DNA of 64,000 nt from Candidatus Zixiibacteriota bacterium (GTDB lineage Bacteria; Zixibacteria; MSB-5A5; GN15; FEB-12), in contig CP070674.1 of NCBI GenBank assembly GCA_020351995.1, forward strand, positions 550,451 through 614,450. Reading direction: 5' to 3'. Numbering within the stretch: position 1 is the first letter of the stretch; each line of letters starts with the position of its first letter. The translations under genes and the position numbers were made by a program. The notes under the pieces were generated by a model. The model saw only the letters and a list, made by a program, of their open reading frames with translations. It ran no database searches and was not told where the DNA came from. This document shows, piece after piece, positions 1-8,814 of this stretch.

Positions 1-788
1 TCGGTTTCGTCGATAGCGATCACGTTACCCGAAAAACCGAACGTCACTCCCAGCTCCTCAAGGCAGCAATTGATCATCGCGTTATGCTGTCCAAGCTTAA
101 GGTTGCTGCTACCGTCATATTCCCAGGTGAAGCAATAACGGGTAAACAGTTCCTCGGGTACCGTTACATTGGTATTAATCACGCCACAGCTATGAAATCC
201 GACCAGAGTCCCGCAGGTAGAGTCCGTCCACGGGGAACAGGTGCGGTCGACGATAATCTCCCCCGATGACCCGGAACCCTTGACGAGAATTTCGCATTCA
301 AGCGATTGATCTCCAGGGCAGTCTATGAGCTCATCGAGCCGCAAGACATACTTCCCGTTGGACAATCCGGTGACCCGGTATTCGATATCCACCAGGCACA
401 TGCCAAAGCAGTAGGGGCAGGGCAATTCCTGTATCGTGATCTCCCGATCAGTCAGATACACATTGGCCGAATATTCCGGGGCGGCATCGAGACCGGCATT
501 GATGTGACGCACGATAAGAGTCCCTTCCCCATCGCATTCCCATTGCATCGCAGTCTGGTTCGGCGGTAGCTCACCCTGAGGGAAGGGTGTGAAGCTCTTG
601 CAGTCGCTGAACCAGGTCACTTCAATATCCAGTTCCGGTCCAGGTTTGAGCTCGACGGCCTGAGATAGCGGCGAGGACGCTGTCGGGTCGCTGCTGTCGC
701 TGTTACAGCCGAAAGAAAGCAGCAGCGCAAGGGTGAGGATCGTCGTAAGGCAGAGAGTGATTGATCCGCCCACATGTTTGATATTCAT
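1..788 (-). CDS. Cysteine-rich repeat lipoprotein (partial)
   Basis: The gene runs off the left edge, so the C-terminus is missing. Translating the minus strand from the ATG at 788 gives a signal peptide ending in LLSFGCNSD, a lipobox-like site that would make this a lipoprotein. A GGGAGG ribosome binding site lies just upstream of the ATG. The mature part carries a repeat recognisable by a WE(C/Y)DG motif, a central cysteine cluster and a closing GLSNGKYVL motif; a second copy begins with WEYDG and contains NCC. The next gene (885-1814) has the same layout, so the two look like tandem paralogues. Function is unknown; I recognise no catalytic motif. A surface-exposed or periplasmic structural role is only a guess. 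Confidence 0.75.
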   Translation of the reverse strand, partial: MNIKHVGGSITLCLTTILTLALLLSFGCNSDSSDPTASSPLSQAVELKPGPELDIEVTWFSDCKSFTPFPQGELPPNQTAMQWECDGEGTLIVRHINAGLDAAPEYSANVYLTDREITIQELPCPYCFGMCLVDIEYRVTGLSNGKYVLRLDELIDCPGDQSLECEILVKGSGSSGEIIVDRTCSPWTDSTCGTLVGFHSCGVINTNVTVPEELFTRYCFTWEYDGSSNLKLGQHNAMINCCLEELGVTFGFSGNVIAIDET

Positions 789-884
789 GAAACCTCCCTT
801 AATGTATTTGCCTTTCATGCCAAGCGGCAGAATCGCGCGGATCCTGCCCTGCAATTACACGCGGCTTCTCACCGGGTGCATTTG

Positions 885-1814
885 TCAGTCAAAGCCAACC
901 TCACCGGACGGCTCGTTGATAAGGTCCACCGTGAACTCGACTGGCTCTAAATCCATGAAGCGGTTCAGCTTGATCAAATACTCCCCGGGGGGAAGATTCG
1001 ATATAAGCATGTCGATTTCAACCGTAACCATCAGTGTCAGAAATCCCATTTCCACGTTCTCCGTGATGACTATGGTGTTGGATGAGAAATCGAAATCGAC
1101 GGTTGGTTCCCCTAATATGCAGCAGGAGGTATATTCATTGCAGTGTGTCAGGCTCAAAGCACCTTCGCTGTATTCCCAAGCGGCACAGCCGCTATTAGGC
1201 CAGGGACAGGTGCATGTCGCAAGCTCGCAGCTTACCAGCTCACCGGTAGATCCTTCACCACCCCAGGGGTACACAGTGCGTTCGACCGCGCAGGAGCCCG
1301 AGGAACCATCACCTTTGAGAAGAATCTCGCATTGCAGCGGTTCATCGTCTCCGATCGGAACGGCTTCGTCGAACTGGAGCAGGTATTTCCCCGGCGGTAG
1401 TCCGGTGACTTGATAATTGGCTTCCAGGAGACACAAGCAGAAACAGTTACCGGAGTCGCGTTCGATCACAGTTATAGTTTTGTCATAGACCGATACTTCG
1501 CAATGCAACTCCGGGCAGCAGTTGAAACCAGCCGCGAAGTGGCGAAGATCGAGGGTGCCGTTGCCATCGTATTCCCATTCGACCAAAGTCTCGGTTACCG
1601 GGGCGAAAAACCAGATGCATTCACTGTGTGATATGAGTTCGCCGGATATTTCTATGCCTGGTCCCCAGCCCGGGGTCCCGATTATACTGGTCAGCAGTCG
1701 GGACCCGTCGCCATCACTTCCACAGCCAAATCCGACGATTAGCGCCAATCCCGCTAGTGCGAGCGGAATCACAAGTACAAGGTAATTCTTGCGAGCGGCA
1801 AAACACGTGTTCAT
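885..1814 (-). CDS. Cysteine-rich two-repeat lipoprotein
   Basis: 309 aa. The ATG at 1814 is chosen because GGAGG sits 5 nt upstream; a longer frame from 1835 lacks this. Residues 10-30 form a hydrophobic signal segment ending in GFGC, an imperfect lipobox, so Cys31 is the likely lipidated residue. Two copies of one domain follow at about residues 78-150 and 212-284. Each opens with WEY, has a CC pair about 18 residues later (NCC at 98-100, SCC at 230-232) and ends with LPPG(K/E)YL. The spacing between copies is about 133 residues. The upstream-edge gene 1-788 is a paralogue. No enzyme motif is visible and the function is unknown. The many cysteines suggest disulphides in an exported protein. 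Confidence 0.85.
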   Translation of the reverse strand: MNTCFAARKNYLVLVIPLALAGLALIVGFGCGSDGDGSRLLTSIIGTPGWGPGIEISGELISHSECIWFFAPVTETLVEWEYDGNGTLDLRHFAAGFNCCPELHCEVSVYDKTITVIERDSGNCFCLCLLEANYQVTGLPPGKYLLQFDEAVPIGDDEPLQCEILLKGDGSSGSCAVERTVYPWGGEGSTGELVSCELATCTCPWPNSGCAAWEYSEGALSLTHCNEYTSCCILGEPTVDFDFSSNTIVITENVEMGFLTLMVTVEIDMLISNLPPGEYLIKLNRFMDLEPVEFTVDLINEPSGEVGFD

Positions 1815-2003
1815 TTTTGCCTCCGTGATTAACAATGCTCCAAGTAAATGTCAAGCGTGAGGGGTTGCCCCACTGAAGAGAACGCCGAGCAGATCTGACG
1901 GGCGCTTGCCACTATGCTTACCTTACAAACGAAATATAACGCCAATTCGTGAAACAGTAAATAGATTTTTCAGGGGCGAATCGAGGGGGTGCCCGGAGTC
2001 CCC

Positions 2004-2765
2004 CTATACATCATGCTGGAGCTGGTGGCAGCGGGTGAAAAAACGGCGGATGGTCAACTCGACGGCCATCACAGAAGTAATAGTCACAGCCGACAGCAAC
2101 ATGTAGGCGACAACAATCTGAAACAGGACAGCATCCAGCGGCTCGGCTCCGGCCAGGATCATACCTGTCATGGCGCCCGGCAAAGCTACAATGCCGACCG
2201 TCTTCATGAAATTGAGCATCGACATCATCCCGGCGGTCGCCGAATTACGGATATACTTCTTTGATGCCACCCGCCACCCTTTCCCAAGGGCGAGCGCCGA
2301 CTCAATTGCCAGGCGGTTGTCTTTCAGGTCGGTAGTCAGTCTTGAGGCTGTCAGGGCTGAAGCATTCATGGAATTGCCGATGATCATGCCCGCCAGGGGA
2401 ATCACGTACCGGGCCTCGAACGATATGATCCGGGTCAGGATCATGACGGCAATCGTGACCAGCGAACCCACTGTCATAGCCGTCACGGTAATGACGAAAG
2501 GCCGTTTTACATCTTTCACGCGCCCGGCAGCGGCATGGGCCCCGACTATAATCATGACGGCCAGGGCCAGAAGTATCAGCCACGGTGATTGCAGATCAAA
2601 GATGACCTCGAGCGCATACCCGACCGCAACCAGTTGAACGAACGCCCGCACCGAGCCGAGGGCCATGTCTTTTTCGACCGGTATGCGCCAGTATCGGGCG
2701 ATTACGACGGCAATCACCACCAGTATTAGCGATATACCGACCTCGAGAAATCCCGGTGTGCTCAT
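2004..2765 (-). CDS. fetB: ABC transporter permease, FetB/YbbM family (UPF0014)
   Basis: 253 aa polytopic membrane protein with about seven hydrophobic segments. The central PLAGMIIGNSMNA stretch and the following SALALGKGW segment are hallmarks of the UPF0014/FetB family. The E. coli member works with FetA and is linked to iron export and oxidative-stress resistance. Its ATG overlaps the stop of the ATPase gene (ATGA, 2762-2765), so the two are translationally coupled and probably form one transporter in the inner membrane. The substrate is not readable from sequence; iron or another metal is inferred from family membership. Confidence 0.88.
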   Translation of the reverse strand: MSTPGFLEVGISLILVVIAVVIARYWRIPVEKDMALGSVRAFVQLVAVGYALEVIFDLQSPWLILLALAVMIIVGAHAAAGRVKDVKRPFVITVTAMTVGSLVTIAVMILTRIISFEARYVIPLAGMIIGNSMNASALTASRLTTDLKDNRLAIESALALGKGWRVASKKYIRNSATAGMMSMLNFMKTVGIVALPGAMTGMILAGAEPLDAVLFQIVVAYMLLSAVTITSVMAVELTIRRFFTRCHQLQHDV

Positions 2766-3487
2766 TTGAGTTGCCTTTGCTTATACAATTTACCCAATTC
2801 AGACTGCGGCTCGTTGATGACTTGGTTGATTTCCCCGGTTTCGACCAGCTTACCGTCCACCATAAGGAGCGCCTCCTTCCCGATTCTCAGCGCCTGCTCG
2901 GGACTGTGCGTAACCACTATAGCTGTCAGCTTCCCTTTGGCCACGATATCGACAATCAGTTTCTCGATAGCCTCGGTATAGCTCGGATCCAGCGCCGAGG
3001 TCGGTTCGTCGAGCAATACCACCTCCGGACATGTTGCCAGCAGGCGCGCGATAGCCACTCGCTGTTTTTCGCCACCCGAGAAGTTGTCGGTGGGGCGGTC
3101 GAGCTGCTCCGGTTTTAACTGCGCTTGCTCCAACAGGAGTTTGATACTTTCATCACTGAGATTTTTTGTGGCGTAGAGCAGATTGTCGCGCACAGTACCC
3201 TCGAATAGGTACGGTGTCTGGAACAAGTATCCTATCTTCTGTCGCAGTTCACAGGGCGGATAATCGCAGTGATCCTTGCCGTGAAAGACGACCTCGCCCG
3301 AGGTCGGTTCATCCAGACGGTTCAACAGCCGCAAGAGTGATGACTTACCGGAACCCGAAGGTCCGATGATAGTATAGATTTTATCCGGAAAGAAATTGTA
3401 CGAGATATCGTCAACGATCGATTTTACCCGGCCATCCTGAGTGACCGCCCGGCCAAGATTGTGTACTTCCAGCACCGGTGTAGCCAT
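2762..3487 (-). CDS. fetA: ABC transporter ATP-binding protein, FetA type
   Basis: 241 aa nucleotide-binding subunit. Walker A is GPSGSGKSS (about residues 42-50), the signature is FSGGEKQR, Walker B is VVLLDEP, and a switch histidine follows in VVTHS. The size and the coupled downstream fetB-type permease (4-nt ATGA overlap) mark it as the ATPase of a FetAB-like exporter. The exoribonuclease gene ends 8 nt downstream of its coding start on the same strand, so all three may share a transcript. The symbol rests on pairing with the UPF0014 permease; the ATPase alone would only be called a generic ABC subunit. Confidence 0.85.
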   Translation of the reverse strand: MATPVLEVHNLGRAVTQDGRVKSIVDDISYNFFPDKIYTIIGPSGSGKSSLLRLLNRLDEPTSGEVVFHGKDHCDYPPCELRQKIGYLFQTPYLFEGTVRDNLLYATKNLSDESIKLLLEQAQLKPEQLDRPTDNFSGGEKQRVAIARLLATCPEVVLLDEPTSALDPSYTEAIEKLIVDIVAKGKLTAIVVTHSPEQALRIGKEALLMVDGKLVETGEINQVINEPQSELGKLYKQRQLK

Positions 3488-3495
3488 ATCCCGTC

Positions 3496-4452
3496 CTACT
3501 GCTTGTCGCTTTCGTCCTCGCCAAAATACAGGTACCGATTTATCAGGGAGACATAGTCCGACCAGCCTTTGGCGTCGTGACGCTCACGGATACGCTCAAT
3601 AGCGCCCATCTTGCTGTCAATCTCATCGCAGTAGTAGACCACGAAGGCCTCGGGCATTTGCGGCACAATCGGAGTAGCGTATTCCAGTTCGCCCTGGTGG
3701 GAAAGGATGATATGGCGAAGCTTCATCAAGAGCTTTTCCGGGAAAGCCTCGATTTTTTCGGCCCTCTGGCAGATCCAGTGATCGACCAGACAAATATGGC
3801 CGACGAGTCGGCCCTCATCGGTATAGTCGATTACCATACCGGTCGAATACTGGTCAATCTTGCCGGCATCGTGAAAGAGCCCGCCGAATATCAGGTAATC
3901 TTTATTGAGAAAATCGTATCCGACCGACGCTCTCAGGGCCAGTTCGGCGACATTGGCGGAGTGTTCCGACAGGCCGCCGATATAGGCGTGATGCCACAGT
4001 TTCCCTGCCGCCGCGGTGAGATAGTCGTTGAGAAATTTGTCGTCGTTAAAAAAGGATTCAACCAACTGCCTGATATAGCTGTTTTCGATTTTCTCCACCA
4101 GGGCCATGATTCGGGCCCGACGCTGTTCTATGGATTGACTGGAATGAGCCAGAATCTGGTCGAGCGGATACTCATCCTCTTTGGCCAGCCGCATGAGGTT
4201 GATGACAATCTGTTTCCTGTTGTTGTACTCGCCAACAACGCCCCGGACCTTGACGACCATGCCTTCGGCCAGCTCGGTCAGGCAGAACTGGTCGGGCTCC
4301 CACATGACGGCGTTGATGCGGCCGGTGGCGTCACCCAGTTCGAGCGTCAGGTACTGACCCTTGGTATATTCGCGGACAGTCTTCTTTCTAACGGCAAAAA
4401 AGGATGTGATTTTGTCCTCGACGACGAGGTCTTTGACTTGCTTGTTTTCCAT
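3496..4452 (-). CDS. YhaM-type 3'-5' exoribonuclease (OB fold + HD domain)
   Basis: 318 aa from ATG 4452. A longer frame to 4566 exists, but homology-like sequence only begins near MENKQVKDL. Residues about 15-90 look like an OB-fold nucleic-acid-binding domain (LTLELGDATGRINAVMW). Residues about 150-300 form an HD phosphohydrolase domain, with LSEHSANVAEL and the diagnostic GGLFHDAGK (H194, D195). This architecture matches the Bacillus YhaM family, which degrades RNA and single-stranded DNA from the 3' end with a metal. It lies upstream of the FetAB-like genes with only an 8-nt gap and diverges from lptF. Confidence 0.85.
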   Translation of the reverse strand: MENKQVKDLVVEDKITSFFAVRKKTVREYTKGQYLTLELGDATGRINAVMWEPDQFCLTELAEGMVVKVRGVVGEYNNRKQIVINLMRLAKEDEYPLDQILAHSSQSIEQRRARIMALVEKIENSYIRQLVESFFNDDKFLNDYLTAAAGKLWHHAYIGGLSEHSANVAELALRASVGYDFLNKDYLIFGGLFHDAGKIDQYSTGMVIDYTDEGRLVGHICLVDHWICQRAEKIEAFPEKLLMKLRHIILSHQGELEYATPIVPQMPEAFVVYYCDEIDSKMGAIERIRERHDAKGWSDYVSLINRYLYFGEDESDKQ

Positions 4453-4542
4453 ATTGTCTGATAATAATACCGGCCGGTTTTGATGGCAAATCAAAGAATA
4501 ATGTTTTTGTTGGCGCGTATTTCGGCCTGTTTGAATATTATC

Positions 4543-4571
4543 TTGGCTGCTGTTTGTATAACTCATATATT
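4543..4571 (+). promoter_or_regulatory. Candidate sigma-70-type promoter of lptF
   Basis: TTGGCT (4543-4548), 17 bp, TATATT (4566-4571). The lptF ATG starts 11 nt after the -10 box, leaving a leader of only a few nucleotides. No Shine-Dalgarno sequence is visible. Confidence 0.4.
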
Positions 4572-4582
4572 ATTCGGTACTT

Positions 4583-5905
4583 ATGAAGATACTCAGCCGC
4601 TACATATTGAAGGAGCATATCGCACCGTTTCTGTTCGCTTTCTTCACGATAACATTTCTTCTCATAATAGATTACGTCCCCCGCATCACCGACCATGTCA
4701 TTGACAAGGATCTCTCCGTCTGGGTGGCGCTGGAGCTGTTGGCCCTGAATCTGGCCTGGATGTTGGCCCTGTCGGTACCGATGTCGGTGCTGGTGGCCAC
4801 CATGACGGCTTTCGGGCGGCTGACCTCGGATTTCGAAATAACTGCCATCAAAACCTCGGGCATCAACATGCTGCGGGTCATTCTCCCTCTGTTGGCGGCG
4901 GGAGCAGTATTGACGTTCGGAATGATTCAGTTCAATGATAAAGTTCTGCCCGATCTCAACAAGCAGGCGCGGGTCTTATGGGGTGACATCTCGGCCATGC
5001 GACCCACCCTTGTCTTTCGCTCAGGCGTGTTCATATCCGATATTCCAGGTTATATTGTCCTGATCGACCATATCGACCACAGGACCTCGCGGGTAGAAGG
5101 TATTCGGATCACGGATACCAAAGACAACACCAAGCCCAGGATCGTAGTGGCCGAGTATGGTTATCTGAAAATGACTGACAACAACAGGAACATGCGATTC
5201 ACGCTTTATAACGGCGAGATTCACTCGCTCGACACCGAGGACCCCGACAACTACCGCAAAGTAGATTTTGAAAATCAAATTATCAATATCTCCGGTACTG
5301 GCTCGGAGTTGAAAAGGACCGACCCGGAGTTTCGCAGTGACCGGGAGATGGCTATCGACCAGATGCGCGAGCGTGTAACCACCGCCGAGAAACAGATCGA
5401 GCCGTTCAGAGAAAAGATGATGGCCTCGCTGATGACCAAAATGAGTTATCTGATGGCCGACACATTCAAATTCATCAAGCCCGACACGGTTTCCGATTCA
5501 GCGGCGCTTTATACCGTCCGGACCAACTCCGACAACCTAGCGAGGCATGTGCAGCGAAGCAGTCAGCAGATAAAGGCGCAGCAACGCACCATGGACAGGT
5601 ACAATCTAGAGATTCAGAAGAAGTACTCTATTCCCGGGGCCATTATCGCTTTCATACTTGTCGGAGCCCCCCTAGGAACGATCTCACGGCGCAAGGGAAT
5701 GGGCGGCGCCATCGCGGTATCTATTGTGCTTTTCATCATCTACTGGGCGTTTCTGATCGGTGGGGAGGATTTGGCCGACCGGGGAATCGTGTCACCTTTC
5801 TGGGCCATGTGGAGCGCCAATTTCCTGATCGGTGCCCTGGGTCTGTACCTTTTGTATATCGTGGTAACCGAGAAACCAATCTTCGGGTATTTTAGAAAAC
5901 TGTAA
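4583..5905 (+). CDS. lptF: LPS export permease LptF (YjgP/YjgQ family)
   Basis: 440 aa. The N-terminus (MKILSRYILKEHIAPFLFA) and the six-helix arrangement, three helices before and three after a large periplasmic domain, fit the YjgP/YjgQ family. LptF forms the inner-membrane LptB2FG ABC complex that extracts LPS. The C-terminal helices contain the typical GAIIAFILVGAPLGTISRR loop. At 440 aa it is about 70 residues longer than E. coli LptF; the extra length is a charged, probably helical stretch at about residues 245-345, as in other FCB-type LptF proteins. It is followed 12 nt later by lptG, so the pair is one operon. Confidence 0.92.
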   Translation: MKILSRYILKEHIAPFLFAFFTITFLLIIDYVPRITDHVIDKDLSVWVALELLALNLAWMLALSVPMSVLVATMTAFGRLTSDFEITAIKTSGINMLRVILPLLAAGAVLTFGMIQFNDKVLPDLNKQARVLWGDISAMRPTLVFRSGVFISDIPGYIVLIDHIDHRTSRVEGIRITDTKDNTKPRIVVAEYGYLKMTDNNRNMRFTLYNGEIHSLDTEDPDNYRKVDFENQIINISGTGSELKRTDPEFRSDREMAIDQMRERVTTAEKQIEPFREKMMASLMTKMSYLMADTFKFIKPDTVSDSAALYTVRTNSDNLARHVQRSSQQIKAQQRTMDRYNLEIQKKYSIPGAIIAFILVGAPLGTISRRKGMGGAIAVSIVLFIIYWAFLIGGEDLADRGIVSPFWAMWSANFLIGALGLYLLYIVVTEKPIFGYFRKL

Positions 5906-5917
5906 CACGAGTCATCC

Positions 5918-7006
5918 ATGTTGTTCTTCAAAAAAATAGACCGGTATCTGATTCAGTATTTCTTTGTCTCCTTCCTGGTGGTCATGGTTGCTATCGGTTT
6001 TACAATAATAGTCATCAACATGGTCGGGGAGTTACGCGATTTTATCGACCACAGCGTTCCCGTCGTGGATATTCTCCAATACTACGTCTACTTTGGCGGC
6101 TGGGTTGTTAAGGCTTTCTTTCCCGTCTTTGTTCTCCTGTCGGCCCTGTTTTCAATTTCAGTACTGGCACGCAAGAACGAGATCCTGGCCATGAAAGCAT
6201 CGGGGCTGTCATTGTACCGCATCGCCTGGCCCCTGCTGATAGTGGCGCTGATCATGTCGGTGGGTCATTTCTATTACAGTGAATATCTCTTTCCACCGGC
6301 CAACAAGAAACGCCTCGAGATAAAAGAGTTCACGATCAAGAAACGTTCCAAGCATCGCTACCAGCAGGTTACCGACGTCTACCGGCAAATCGAGCCCGGG
6401 TACTTCTACACTATCGCCACCTTCAACGTCGGGCGGGGCGAAGGGAAAGACCTGAAGGTGTACCGGACCAAAGACAACCGCCTCAGTCAGATAACAACCG
6501 CCTCGCGCGTTGTCTTTATAGATCACGAGTGGGTCGCCGAGGATGGCATAGTGAGGTCGTTCGACGATTCGGCCCATGAATCCTTCACCCAGTTTGCCCG
6601 GCTGAGCCTTCCCGATATAAAAGATAAGCCGGTTGACCTGTCCAAAAGGATTGGCAAGCCGGAGGATATGGGGTTGGAGGAACTGCAGGGTTATATCGAT
6701 CTGATGAAGCGCACGGGGGGCCCATACATACGGGAGGCCATCGACCTTCGCCTTAAGTACTCATACCCGTTATCATCGTTTATTGTCATCCTGATAAGTA
6801 TTCCCTTCGCCTCGAACCCCCGTCGCGGGAGCATTGCCGTATCGTTCGCCGGCGGCGCCCTTATCGCCCTTATTTATTTTGTCCTCTTCCGAATACTTCA
6901 ATCAGCCGGGTACAATGAAAAGATACCTGCCTGGGTCGCCGTTTGGGGAGTGAACGGCGTTTTCTTCCTGGTCGGCGCGGTCTCGATGCTAAAAGCCAGA
7001 AAGTAA
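5918..7006 (+). CDS. lptG: LPS export permease LptG (YjgP/YjgQ family)
   Basis: 362 aa, the normal LptG length. It has three N-terminal membrane helices, a periplasmic domain (about residues 120-265) and three C-terminal helices with the motif SSFIVILISIPFASNPRRG. It is the second transmembrane half of the LptB2FG exporter and pairs with lptF 12 nt upstream. Which of the two is F and which is G is inferred from gene order and length. Its TAA stop overlaps the ATG of the next gene (TAATG at 7004-7008), coupling a methyltransferase to the operon. The ATPase lptB is not in this window. Confidence 0.9.
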   Translation: MLFFKKIDRYLIQYFFVSFLVVMVAIGFTIIVINMVGELRDFIDHSVPVVDILQYYVYFGGWVVKAFFPVFVLLSALFSISVLARKNEILAMKASGLSLYRIAWPLLIVALIMSVGHFYYSEYLFPPANKKRLEIKEFTIKKRSKHRYQQVTDVYRQIEPGYFYTIATFNVGRGEGKDLKVYRTKDNRLSQITTASRVVFIDHEWVAEDGIVRSFDDSAHESFTQFARLSLPDIKDKPVDLSKRIGKPEDMGLEELQGYIDLMKRTGGPYIREAIDLRLKYSYPLSSFIVILISIPFASNPRRGSIAVSFAGGALIALIYFVLFRILQSAGYNEKIPAWVAVWGVNGVFFLVGAVSMLKARK

Positions 7007-7794
7007 TGCCTGACAAAGACCACGAAATCAATCGCATCGCCTGGAACGAGATGGTCGAAGTGCACTTCAAACATCCAGGCTACAGGGTTAAGGAGTTTCT
7101 CGATGGGCAACAGATGCTGCAGTCGATCGAGATTGAAGAGGTGGGTGATGTGGAAGGCAAATCGCTTCTTCACCTATTTTGCCAGTTCGGCCTCGATACT
7201 CTTTCCTGGGCTCGTCAGGGAGCCACCGTCACGGGTGTGGATATATCAGATAAGTCAATCGAGTATGCCAACTTGCTGGCGGAAAAAGTCGGTATCCGGG
7301 CGACTTTTATTCGAAGCGACGTAGTGGATCTGATCGGCAAGATTGACGCCGCGTTCGACATAGTCTTTCAGTCTTACGGTACACTTTGCTGGATATCGGA
7401 CCTAGAAAGCTGGGCGCGTGTGGTGGCGCACTATCTGAAACCCGGCGGCCTTTTCTACATTGTCGATTTACATCCCATCCTGAGCGTGGTTCTCGAAGAT
7501 GAAGTGTCGTATTTCAAGAGAGGGCCATACCGGTATAAAGATAGTCCCGACTACTGCGATAAAGAATACCGAATCAAAAACGAATTGGTCGAGTGGGAGC
7601 ACAAGCTCTCGGACATCATTAACGTTCTCATCGAGGCCGGGTTAACGGTGGAGAAGGTGAACGAGTTCGATAAGACCGTTGACCCGGGTAACGAGGGATG
7701 GATTAAGCGCGAGGGTTATTATTACCCGCCGGATGGCCCATCAAGGTATCCGCTTATGTTCTCGATAAGGGTCCGAAAGCCGGCTCAGCCATAA
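7006..7794 (+). CDS. Class I SAM-dependent methyltransferase
   Basis: 262 aa from the ATG at 7006, which overlaps the lptG stop codon. The Rossmann-fold motif I is replaced by the sequence LLHLFCQFGLDTLSWAR, followed by VTGVDISDKSIEYA (motif post I), DIVFQSYG (motif II region) and LKPGGLFYIVD (motif III region). The C-terminal part (EWEHKLSDIINVLIEAGL) is typical of small-molecule methyltransferases that act at the end of the fold. The substrate is unknown. Coupling to lptFG raises the possibility of an envelope-lipid substrate, but this is only context. It ends 6 nt before the convergent MscS gene. Confidence 0.8.
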   Translation: MPDKDHEINRIAWNEMVEVHFKHPGYRVKEFLDGQQMLQSIEIEEVGDVEGKSLLHLFCQFGLDTLSWARQGATVTGVDISDKSIEYANLLAEKVGIRATFIRSDVVDLIGKIDAAFDIVFQSYGTLCWISDLESWARVVAHYLKPGGLFYIVDLHPILSVVLEDEVSYFKRGPYRYKDSPDYCDKEYRIKNELVEWEHKLSDIINVLIEAGLTVEKVNEFDKTVDPGNEGWIKREGYYYPPDGPSRYPLMFSIRVRKPAQP

Positions 7795-7800
7795 AATTTT

Positions 7801-8736
7801 TTACGGATTTCTATCCGAGTCCGGCCACGTTCCGGGTTTTCCTTCACGACGGTTGTCATAACGGCGTACGGTTGGATAGGCGAAATCGATGTCATCGGTC
7901 GTGCCGAACTCAGTCAGAATATCTTCCCATATACCCTGTTCCGTGCCCCGTCGATCCCGGGGATCACACAGATAGCGAATAGTCAGCATCACTCCGCAGT
8001 CTTTGACCGATGTGTACACCGTTGGGGTAAGCTTGGAGTAGAAAATCATGAATTTCTTAGAGGCTTCCTGAACTCTTCGGGCGGCAGCGTCGCTAAGATG
8101 CGCGGCGTGGAGCGACCCGATTTGCTCCAGGATATCCTTGGCCTTTGTCCAGTTGCTCTCGAAGGTGATCAGCACCGGGACCTCGTTCCAGATATACCTG
8201 AACCCCTTGCTGTAATTGGCCTGCATTTCGGTGAAGACCTTGCCGTTGGGAATATGAATGACGCGACCGGTGCTCTGATCAGCATCGACCCAGTTGCCGA
8301 TTTCCATCAGGGTGAACTGAAAAATCCGCAGATCGATGACGTCGCCGCGGTGCTCGCCGATCTGGATGCGATCCCCGACCTCGAAGGGGCGTCGCCAGAC
8401 AAGAAAGACCCAGCCGGCCAAATTTACCAGCGGGTCGCGCAGGGCGATGGCGATACCAGCCGAAAGCAGTCCGAAATATGTAGTCAATGCCCCGAATCCG
8501 GCGAACCAGACTCTACCGAGGATGATAAAAGCGAGAATGACAGCCACGTAGGTCGAGCTTTTTCGCCAGGAATAACGAACCCGGACGTCCTCCGTGCGGG
8601 CCCTTACGACGCGAATGACGAGCAAGCGAAGCAGCCAGAGCAGGACAACGATAACAATCGAGGTAATAAGCTTCACTACCGTCTCGTAGCTTACACCAAT
8701 TGAATTGGCTATGGTATCAATCAGATTGGTAATCAT
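7801..8736 (-). CDS. MscS-family mechanosensitive channel
   Basis: 311 aa. There are three N-terminal hydrophobic segments (about residues 20-48, 62-82, 86-118), the last being the pore-lining helix (GLLSAGIAIALRDPLVN). The MscS beta domain follows with PFEVGDRIQIGEHRGDV and VIHIPNGKVF, then a C-terminal mixed domain. These channels release solutes on hypo-osmotic shock. It is the last gene of a same-strand run after metK and ahcY, 78 nt downstream of ahcY, so it may be co-transcribed, but a functional link to the SAM cycle is not evident. Confidence 0.9.
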   Translation of the reverse strand: MITNLIDTIANSIGVSYETVVKLITSIVIVVLLWLLRLLVIRVVRARTEDVRVRYSWRKSSTYVAVILAFIILGRVWFAGFGALTTYFGLLSAGIAIALRDPLVNLAGWVFLVWRRPFEVGDRIQIGEHRGDVIDLRIFQFTLMEIGNWVDADQSTGRVIHIPNGKVFTEMQANYSKGFRYIWNEVPVLITFESNWTKAKDILEQIGSLHAAHLSDAAARRVQEASKKFMIFYSKLTPTVYTSVKDCGVMLTIRYLCDPRDRRGTEQGIWEDILTEFGTTDDIDFAYPTVRRYDNRREGKPGTWPDSDRNP

Positions 8737-8814
8737 AAAATCAAGAACCCGCCAACCACTACTCCCCCTTTGGGATTCTCGGCATGCCTAATATCTAAAC
8801 GTTGGACTGTTAGC

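Noticed and set aside
733-1413. Plus-strand frame of 226 codons
   Set aside because: It is antisense to the two lipoprotein genes, crosses the gap between them and has no ribosome binding site or recognisable motif.
1983-2004. GGGGG/CCCCC inverted repeat near the end of fetB as a terminator
   Set aside because: The 10-nt loop is long and no T tract follows on the minus strand.
3577-4461. Plus-strand frame of 294 codons
   Set aside because: It is the complement of the YhaM-type gene, which has clear HD and OB-fold motifs. The plus-strand protein has none.
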